Shown in pieces: positions 29,670 to 35,500 of a stretch of DNA of 35,500 nucleotides. The first letter of the stretch is position 1. Every line of letters begins with the position of its first letter. Position numbers and translations under genes: made by a program. The stretch spans positions 1 to 35,500 of the IMG/VR virus record IMGVR_UViG_3300044646_000926; one strand, written 5' to 3'. This DNA comes from a virus. Under the pieces are notes generated by a model. The model was not told the origin of the DNA. It did not search any database and saw nothing but the letters and a program-made list of their open reading frames with translations.

Positions 29670-30881
29670 ATGTCAGACGGTCTATCGATCCCGGTCAATG
29701 CGCCTGGACTTCCTGAGACGGCGGCCGGGTTCGACCGGCTGGATAAGTCCGCGACGGCTGGTGCCGGTGCGATGGTCAAGGCATCAGCCAGCAGCGACAA
29801 GATGGGAGCGAGCCTGGATGCCATGAAGCGGAAGATGATGTCGGGAGAAGTGATCCGAAACACCGCCGCCAGCTTCGCCCTGCTTGCGACCTCTGCCGGT
29901 GGGACCACGGACAAGATCGCTGCGCTCGGTGGGGCGTTGGCATCGATACCAGGTCCCATCGGCATGATGTCCGCAGCGGTGGCAGCTGGAGCGACCGTCT
30001 GGGGTATCTTTGGCAAGAAAGCCAAGGAAGCATCTGACGAGGTGGAATCGCTGGGGAAGAAGCTGGTCGATCTCGGGAAGGCTCGTGTGGCTGGACTCGA
30101 TGCCCTGGCTGACCGGATATCTGGAGCAGCCGCCAAGGTCGGGATGGATCTGCGGGCGAACTTTGCAGCCGGTGGTGGAGGCAAGGGCGTAGGCCAGAGC
30201 CTATACCCAGGCGATGCGAATAGTCCCATCAAGCTTGCCGGGGCGCTATCCTCGTCTGGTCTGAACGAGCAGGGCAAGCAAGATGTACTGTCGAGCCTGA
30301 GCGGAGCGCGGAGCATTGGTAAGCCGCTCACCGATAGCCTGCGCGATTCCATCATCAACGAAGTGCAGTATAGGCAGGAAGCATTCGCGCCGGTCAGTGA
30401 GGATGTCATCATGGCTGCTGCGAAAGCTCGAGATGAAGCCGCGGCCAGGGGCGGTGGCATCTTTGGTACCAGCACTCCGTTCCGTGGGGTAACCGGATCC
30501 GAGGGCGATGTCGGTGCGCGTGGAATCCTGCGCGAGATCACCCCTTCAGATCAGCAGGAGGCTCTTACCAAGGCCTTCGCCAATATGAGTTCTGAGCCTG
30601 GGCAGAACTTCCTGCGCTCGATCAACAGAAGCGAATCACCTGCCGTCGCTGAGTCATCCCGCACGATCACCGATGCAACCTCGTCAGGGGCCATCGCTGC
30701 CCAGGCGCTCAAGGCGGCGACGGATCGCAATGCGACCTCCACCATCCAACTCACTACGGCCATCATCGAACTGGACGCCACCATCAAAGCAACCAAGGGA
30801 AAACAGGAGGAAGCCAGGAAGCAGGCGTACTCGGGTTGGCGCTCATTCTTCAATGGATCTGAACCGGCTACCAGCCCATGA
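29670..30881 (+). CDS. short tape measure-like protein
   Basis: A 403-residue protein. It is Ala/Ser-rich and helical, with a hydrophobic stretch (about 62-114, NTAASFALLATSAGG and IPGPIGMMSAAVAAGATVWGIFG) and coiled sections before and after (ASDEVESLGKKL, TIKATKGKQEEARKQAYS). Position and composition fit a tape measure protein. If it is, the length predicts a short tail of roughly 60 nm, using the usual 1.5 Angstrom per residue. It overlaps the next gene by 4 bases. Confidence 0.62.
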   Translation: MSDGLSIPVNAPGLPETAAGFDRLDKSATAGAGAMVKASASSDKMGASLDAMKRKMMSGEVIRNTAASFALLATSAGGTTDKIAALGGALASIPGPIGMMSAAVAAGATVWGIFGKKAKEASDEVESLGKKLVDLGKARVAGLDALADRISGAAAKVGMDLRANFAAGGGGKGVGQSLYPGDANSPIKLAGALSSSGLNEQGKQDVLSSLSGARSIGKPLTDSLRDSIINEVQYRQEAFAPVSEDVIMAAAKARDEAAARGGGIFGTSTPFRGVTGSEGDVGARGILREITPSDQQEALTKAFANMSSEPGQNFLRSINRSESPAVAESSRTITDATSSGAIAAQALKAATDRNATSTIQLTTAIIELDATIKATKGKQEEARKQAYSGWRSFFNGSEPATSP

Positions 30882-31231
30882 CTATATCCATCGGACCATT
30901 CACCGTCGATGCCGCCGAGGGGGTGCTGAAGCCAGCGCTCGGATCGGTCAAGATCAGCATCGATCCAGCGCCTCCGGTCTACGACTTCTCCATGGCGGTC
31001 GGGCAGATATCAATTATCAGAACCGTCCGCAGCTTTGCGACCGTCGCCCTTGCCTTGACCGAGGCCCTGAGTTATCGCGGAGCCTTCGGCGGTGCGATGA
31101 TGTACAAGGGAGTCCTCTGCTTCGTTGCTGATGTCAAACCGGATCATCGGGCCGCTCGCACGGGCAACGCTGGGGAGGGCGTGGCAGAAGCCGAGTGGTT
31201 CCTGGTCGCTGCAGTCGGGTGGGTTCCATGA
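30878..31231 (+). CDS. 117-residue tail-region protein
   Basis: ATGA overlap with the tape measure-like gene and with the tail hub gene. It is beta-rich: ISIGPFTVDAAEG, VKISIDPAPPVYDFS, VGQISIIRTVRSF, ending in AEWFLVAAVGWVP. Being between tape measure and hub suggests a distal tail or tail-tip component. No family was recognised. Confidence 0.65.
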   Translation: MTISIGPFTVDAAEGVLKPALGSVKISIDPAPPVYDFSMAVGQISIIRTVRSFATVALALTEALSYRGAFGGAMMYKGVLCFVADVKPDHRAARTGNAGEGVAEAEWFLVAAVGWVP

Positions 31232-33642
31232 GCGTCACTATCGGCGGGCTGGTCTATCACGGCGCGAGCGGAACCCCATACCCTGCGGTCAATCCAGACC
31301 AGCTGGAAGCCTGGGCGACCGCCGCAGAGGCGTTCCGATTCCAGGGATCACCGCGCAAGGATGGCGGCGAGATCACAGCATGGCTGGACTGCACCGAGTC
31401 CGTGGCGCAGCGGCGGCTGCTCGACCAGGGCGGGCAGATCGGTTATCTCATCACCGTCACCTATCCGCATGGCAGCATCGACAACCTTATCATCGCCAAA
31501 GTCAGTGGCGAATGGCAGGCGCGGAAGGGAACCACCAATGGCGGAGTCCTGGTGGTGCGGATCGTTTTCGACTACGAGAACGATAAGCATAATGGTGACA
31601 CCGAGAAGTCGCTGGTCTGGTGCGAGACGGCTTCTGCCCTGGCTGGGCCATGGACGCAGCAGCCCGATTGGGCCTGCATGGGATCGCAGGATGGTCTTGG
31701 AACCTACGCAGGCGATGCCGAGGCCAGCATTGTCGATGCGTTGCCAGATCTATCGCAGATCGGGAAATGGGTGCGGCTGGTGCGTAAGGATGAGTATCCC
31801 ACGACCAAAACCGTCGAATGGGTAGGCACGATCCTCAACGCGCAGGCGCATGGAAGGCGTGATCCTTCTACCGGCGTGAAGTGGGGAACGAAAACAACCT
31901 ACCAGTTCGGCGGGGTGGCTGCGGTCCTCGCCAGGCTCTACCCTACCGAGTGGAGAGCGACCATAGAGGGCGGCGAAGACTTCGGCGGTCCCGGTGGAGC
32001 TGCGACATCACAGGTGGTCAGCGGCATATTCGATTTCAATTCCGATGGTGGGAATGATCGCGGCAGCGCGGTAGTCCAGGTCGATGCTGCCACCATCGTC
32101 GATGGCGGAGCGATGCCCGAGGTCTATCTGCATGCGCCAGGGACTGGATCACTGGGCGATCGCTGGAAGGCTCATGAGGCTCTGCGAACCTTCCTTGCGA
32201 TATGCCGCTATAACCTGGGCGACCAGCTGCCGATCAAGATCCCGACCGACTACGATGCGTTGATGGACTACGAGGAAACATGGAGCGTCGGTGGGCAGTC
32301 TGTTCTCGACTTCATCGCGCAGGTTCTCAATCCAACGGTCAAGCGGACATTCCGCCTGGAAGCGGTCTGCGGCGAAGCTGGAGTCCTGGGAACCGGCTTC
32401 GTGCGCGTGGTGCCTATCGACCTGGAAGCCACCGGCAGCGAGATCGATGTCAGCACGAACTCAAACTCAACCTGGGACGTCAATATCGATGGAACCCAGA
32501 CCGCTGATCGGTGGTATCTCGACGCTGGGCCGCGTGAGTTCATCGCCACCGTAGATTTCAATGCCGCATCTGGGGAGGATGGAACGAGGGGATGGACCGG
32601 TGCCGATGCGACCACCTGGGATGCTCGCACCGGGATCGGCAAGGTCGATTCCAAGATCTTGGCGGTCTGGTCCCGTTACGTCATGCGTCGGGATTGGATG
32701 CTGCTGACCGCGATCGGTCCGCGCATCCCGAGTGTACGTCAGGTGACGCTCGACCAGGAAACCGGAGAACTCGACGGCAATCAACCGATCTATCCTGACG
32801 GGGTGTACGGTGGGCTACGGATCGCCCGCACCCTGCCATTCGGTCCTGGTGCAGACTTCTCTGGCAGCAGCGATACGCCGATCACGCCGCGCTCTCCGGT
32901 GACCGGGCCGCTGGTGTTCTGGTTTAAGGGGACCGAATACACCTTGGCGCATGAGGATTACCAAGTCCAGGTCGAGTCGGAGATGGCGGGCATCACTCTG
33001 GGGCGTGGCGGTGATGACCAGACGAAGATCAAAGCGAAGCTGGCTGACGCGAACATCATTCGCGCCACTCTATCGTTCGTTCACTTCCTGACTTGGCGGG
33101 TGTCCAAGAAGTCGGCTGCCGCCAAGCCTCGCACCGATGCTCCGCGCCTCACGATGTCGAACCTCCGACCTGGCATGCGCCGGGTCGACATCATTCAGGA
33201 TACCGTGGTCGGACTCACCGACGCCACCACTCCCGTCCTCGCGGCAGCTGGTCGCAAGGATAACGGACCGGATCTCGCTGGCTTCGGTGATGCATTCAAG
33301 AAGTGGTTTCTCACCGATGCTGGATCACTGGTCTGGACCGCTCCAAGCGTCGACTCGTTGACGCCGGTGCCCGGTACCATCCTGTCGCAAGTGAAGGTGA
33401 CGGTGACCGCAGGACCGCCGCCGACCGTTGGGACGATCGCTCTGGGCGGCATCCCGGTATCGCAGCGGCGAGTCTCCTGGGATCGCTATAATCCAGGCGT
33501 CACCTGGAGCGCCAGCAGGATCATGCCTTCCATCACTATGGGAGGTAAGGGCGCGGTGGTGGCGCAGAATGGCAACGCTCCGGTGAAGGCATCGCCTGGA
33601 GCGCACCTGCATCCGAACCCGAACCAGAACCGGTGGCTATGA
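31228..33642 (+). CDS. large tail hub or tail-tip protein
   Basis: An 804-residue protein starting at ATG 31228 (ATGA overlap); the frame is open to 31195 but inside the previous gene. It opens MSVTIGGLVYHGASGTPY and is beta-rich in alternating domains, with WVRLVRKDEYPTTKTVEWVGTI (hub-like), a Trp-rich middle (WDVNIDGTQTADRWYLD) and an end rich in His/Pro (GAHLHPNPNQNRW). The size and place between tape measure and terminal tail genes fit the hub that anchors the tail tip. No peptidoglycan hydrolase motif was found. Confidence 0.65.
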   Translation: MSVTIGGLVYHGASGTPYPAVNPDQLEAWATAAEAFRFQGSPRKDGGEITAWLDCTESVAQRRLLDQGGQIGYLITVTYPHGSIDNLIIAKVSGEWQARKGTTNGGVLVVRIVFDYENDKHNGDTEKSLVWCETASALAGPWTQQPDWACMGSQDGLGTYAGDAEASIVDALPDLSQIGKWVRLVRKDEYPTTKTVEWVGTILNAQAHGRRDPSTGVKWGTKTTYQFGGVAAVLARLYPTEWRATIEGGEDFGGPGGAATSQVVSGIFDFNSDGGNDRGSAVVQVDAATIVDGGAMPEVYLHAPGTGSLGDRWKAHEALRTFLAICRYNLGDQLPIKIPTDYDALMDYEETWSVGGQSVLDFIAQVLNPTVKRTFRLEAVCGEAGVLGTGFVRVVPIDLEATGSEIDVSTNSNSTWDVNIDGTQTADRWYLDAGPREFIATVDFNAASGEDGTRGWTGADATTWDARTGIGKVDSKILAVWSRYVMRRDWMLLTAIGPRIPSVRQVTLDQETGELDGNQPIYPDGVYGGLRIARTLPFGPGADFSGSSDTPITPRSPVTGPLVFWFKGTEYTLAHEDYQVQVESEMAGITLGRGGDDQTKIKAKLADANIIRATLSFVHFLTWRVSKKSAAAKPRTDAPRLTMSNLRPGMRRVDIIQDTVVGLTDATTPVLAAAGRKDNGPDLAGFGDAFKKWFLTDAGSLVWTAPSVDSLTPVPGTILSQVKVTVTAGPPPTVGTIALGGIPVSQRRVSWDRYNPGVTWSASRIMPSITMGGKGAVVAQNGNAPVKASPGAHLHPNPNQNRWL

Positions 33643-34055
33643 TGGATATGGAAGCAGAGATCCGCGAACTCCAACGGGAGATGCGGGGGATCCCATCGCG
33701 ATTCGCAGGTGGTAGTAGCACGACCGCTGTCGATGTCATCACGATGTCAAGCGGTTCTGATACGCTAACATCTATTTCGGGCGTGGCGTACCGTGGCATC
33801 GCGGTTCCTGCGTCCGCGATTACATCCGTACCAAGTGCCACCCCGAGCGGCTCATCTCCTGGCCTTGGTGTCGGGTACTTGCGAGGGGTCGCGGTTTGGA
33901 TCGCGGTCAAGGTAGACGCAGGCGCGGGGGTAGTGACGGATACTGTAGCCGCTATTCCGAACGGCCAGACATTCACGACACGCAAGGCGGTGGATATGCC
34001 GGTGGCGGGGGGCGGTGGCATAAAGGCAAAAGTATACCTGCCGTGGGACTTCTGA
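33639..34055 (+). CDS. 138-residue tail-tip accessory protein
   Basis: ATGA overlap with the hub gene. It starts with a charged helix (MDMEAEIRELQREMRGIP) that could trimerise, then a beta-rich Ser/Gly/Val section (SGVAYRGIAVPASAIT, RGVAVWIAVKVDAGAGV). It ends with a short Gly-rich loop and KAKVYLPWDF. A helix plus beta body is usual for small fibre or tail-tip proteins. Composition drifts to lower GC within this gene. Confidence 0.65.
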   Translation: MMDMEAEIRELQREMRGIPSRFAGGSSTTAVDVITMSSGSDTLTSISGVAYRGIAVPASAITSVPSATPSGSSPGLGVGYLRGVAVWIAVKVDAGAGVVTDTVAAIPNGQTFTTRKAVDMPVAGGGGIKAKVYLPWDF

Positions 34056-34056
34056 C

Positions 34057-35253
34057 ATGTCTGGCCCTTATGGAGTTACGTCGTATAACTATGTATATAC
34101 TATATATGATTGGGATGTTTTACACCTGTATCTAGCAGACGCCGCAAAACTGAGCGGCATGTACCGTCGCACGTTCTTCAAGGATTCGCTTTTCGACCCT
34201 AACGGAGAAACGGGAACATTGGTATCTGATGATAGCTCGCGGTTTGAGCGTGGGCAGTATAGTGGCGGCTTGACCCCTGGGCGGGAACCATGGGACGCTT
34301 TGCCTCTGATAGAGAAATGGGCAGGTGGGACACCGGGGGGACGGTATGTATCGCCAATCAATAACTATAAGTCCCTCGCGATACGAAAAGACGACAATCT
34401 TGGATGGTTCACAAACGTGGAAATAGACCCGCGGTATGGAGCGATAAACATCGCAGAAATAAACGCACTCATCGACGGTTGGTACTATGGTCGATCTGTT
34501 GGTGATTGGGTCATGCCTTCGGTGCATCACAGCGATACCCAGACTCCGGTGCCCATCAACCCGTTGCGGCTTTGCGTCACCAAGCCGAGTATTTCACGCG
34601 GTGGATTCTCCCCGTTATTCAATAGCGATCCAAGACTGTCGGCTTCTGGTGTATTCACGACCCGTGGGCCGGTCGGGCATCGCACCCGTAGGTTGTTGCC
34701 CGATGTGGTTGGGATAAATCCGACCCGCCAAGTGTATTGGCATTACGTAGACGGCACATGGGGAATGGCATGGCTTCCGACAGGTGACTACCACGAAGCC
34801 ATGTGGGGGTTGCCGCCAAGTGTTGAAATTGGGATGAATGAGATTGTGACAGGCATGGTGTTTGACCCGACTCCGACCCGCACGATCAAGCTATTCCTTG
34901 AGCAACAGAAGGTCGTGAAAACCGGGGCGAGCTGGGACTACGTAACAGTATCTACAGAGGTCCATTCGCAGAGTGTCCCGATTGTTGATACCTGGGACGG
35001 ACAGCCGTTCCCATCCGCCAGACGGTGGTCATTCTTCCTAGGGTTGACCGCCGTGACAAACATCGGGACGCTTGCATCGGACACCGTGGGATTCCGGTAT
35101 CGGGCTGAAGCACATTCGTCCACCGGGTTTCTTTCGTACGGAACACCGTGGCACAAGTTCCCCCCCGACAGCCGGGCGTGGGGCAATGCGTGGGGCGGTG
35201 GGGAATCCGAAACGTACCAGATTGGATATGTAACCCCGCTGGATGAACCCTAA
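34057..35253 (+). CDS. 398-residue terminal tail protein, probable receptor-binding or fibre protein
   Basis: The last rightward gene. It is beta-rich and aromatic (SYNYVYTIYDWDVLHLYL, WHYVDGTWGMAWLPTGDY, WAGGTPGGRYVSPINN), with no recognised domain. Codon use differs strongly from the backbone: many A/T-ending codons, and only about two GATC sites in 34081-34680. This and its last place suggest a transferred host-range module. The start at 34057 lacks a strong Shine-Dalgarno. Its stop is 3 bases from the convergent stop of the RecU-like gene. Confidence 0.65.
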   Translation: MSGPYGVTSYNYVYTIYDWDVLHLYLADAAKLSGMYRRTFFKDSLFDPNGETGTLVSDDSSRFERGQYSGGLTPGREPWDALPLIEKWAGGTPGGRYVSPINNYKSLAIRKDDNLGWFTNVEIDPRYGAINIAEINALIDGWYYGRSVGDWVMPSVHHSDTQTPVPINPLRLCVTKPSISRGGFSPLFNSDPRLSASGVFTTRGPVGHRTRRLLPDVVGINPTRQVYWHYVDGTWGMAWLPTGDYHEAMWGLPPSVEIGMNEIVTGMVFDPTPTRTIKLFLEQQKVVKTGASWDYVTVSTEVHSQSVPIVDTWDGQPFPSARRWSFFLGLTAVTNIGTLASDTVGFRYRAEAHSSTGFLSYGTPWHKFPPDSRAWGNAWGGGESETYQIGYVTPLDEP

Positions 35254-35256
35254 ATC

Positions 35257-35500
35257 CTAGACCCGTGAGCGTAAGGCCGAGCGTGCGTCCAGCATGGAGG
35301 CCTGCTCCCGAGTTAATGGATGCCCCTTGCTCAGATCCATGATCGGCCAATCCATCATCAAGCAATCGCCCTCGACGGTCACCCAGGCGAGGATGGCGAC
35401 GCCACCGGCTCGGCGCACTGCATCAAGCGCCTGGATCTGATGATCCTCCAGATCAGATAGGGAGAGCTTGGCTGCTTGCCGTTCCTTCACTTCGACCAGG
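35257..35500 (-). CDS. RecU-like Holliday junction resolvase, C-terminal part (gene begins at 260)
   Basis: Continuation of the gene starting at 260 on the minus strand; base 35500 completes the codon left open at base 1. It opens with LLVEVKERQAAKL, giving the Glu90-x-Lys92 of the PD-(D/E)XK core, then an EDHQ segment (105-108) and a GGVAILAW strand, the order seen in RecU-like nucleases. The stop at 35257-35259 faces the stop of the rightward tail gene (35251-35253) with three bases between. A GTG at 35490 could be mistaken for a start, but the uninterrupted frame through the junction argues this is the C-terminal half of one gene. Confidence 0.78.
   Translation of the reverse strand, partial: LVEVKERQAAKLSLSDLEDHQIQALDAVRRAGGVAILAWVTVEGDCLMMDWPIMDLSKGHPLTREQASMLDARSALRSRV

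Noticed and set aside
1-35500. tRNA genes, reverse transcriptase/DGR, insertion sequences
   Set aside because: No cloverleaf-like segment, RT motif or transposase with terminal repeats was found by reading both strands; a dedicated tRNA or covariance search was not possible.

Overview
The window reads as one complete, circular, GC-rich tailed-phage genome. The main evidence is at the ends. A minus-strand gene runs off the left edge (260 to 1) and continues in frame from the right edge (35500 to 35257). The joined 167-residue product is a RecU-like PD-(D/E)XK nuclease whose active site spans the junction. Apart from one relaxed-GC cargo block and the last two genes, the DNA has strong G/C preference at third codon positions, Shine-Dalgarno-led starts and pervasive 4-base start/stop overlaps. 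The host cannot be named. A lipoprotein/membrane lysis-type protein hints at a Gram-negative host (inference).

Two transcription units diverge from 9695-9867 and, on the circle, converge at 35253/35257 with three bases between their stops. The leftward (early) unit carries small unknown genes, a 602-residue unknown protein, a DUF932 protein, ERF annealing protein, a RecE-like nuclease, a small helix-turn-helix protein, SSB, a replication-initiator-like protein with internal DNA repeats (possible origin), several small zinc-motif proteins and the RecU-like resolvase. No polymerase, helicase or integrase is visible.

The rightward unit begins with an Xre-type regulator, then a tightly coupled cassette: ParB-like protein, DpdA-like transglycosylase, QueC, QueD, QueE, a 63-residue unknown protein and FolE fused to a phosphoribosyltransferase domain. 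This is a 7-deazaguanine DNA hypermodification system. With no QueF, ArcS/Gat-QueC or DpdB/DpdC seen, the predicted base is preQ0 in DNA. The FolE fusion and the ParB coupling are the least ordinary parts.

The morphogenesis genes follow: small and large terminase, portal, scaffold-like protein, P22-type coat protein, a tail-terminator-like protein extended by an IPT/TIG-like domain, a lower-GC cargo block (117-residue protein and a PKD/BspA-like surface protein), holin-like and spanin-like lysis candidates, a connector-like protein, a MuF module split over two genes and fused to a zincin metallopeptidase, a small Cys protein, a virion-morphogenesis protein, a tail tube candidate, a short tape measure, a tail hub and terminal tail proteins. 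No endolysin was recognised. By hand count, GATC is about five-fold over-represented in the backbone and falls in the cargo genes.
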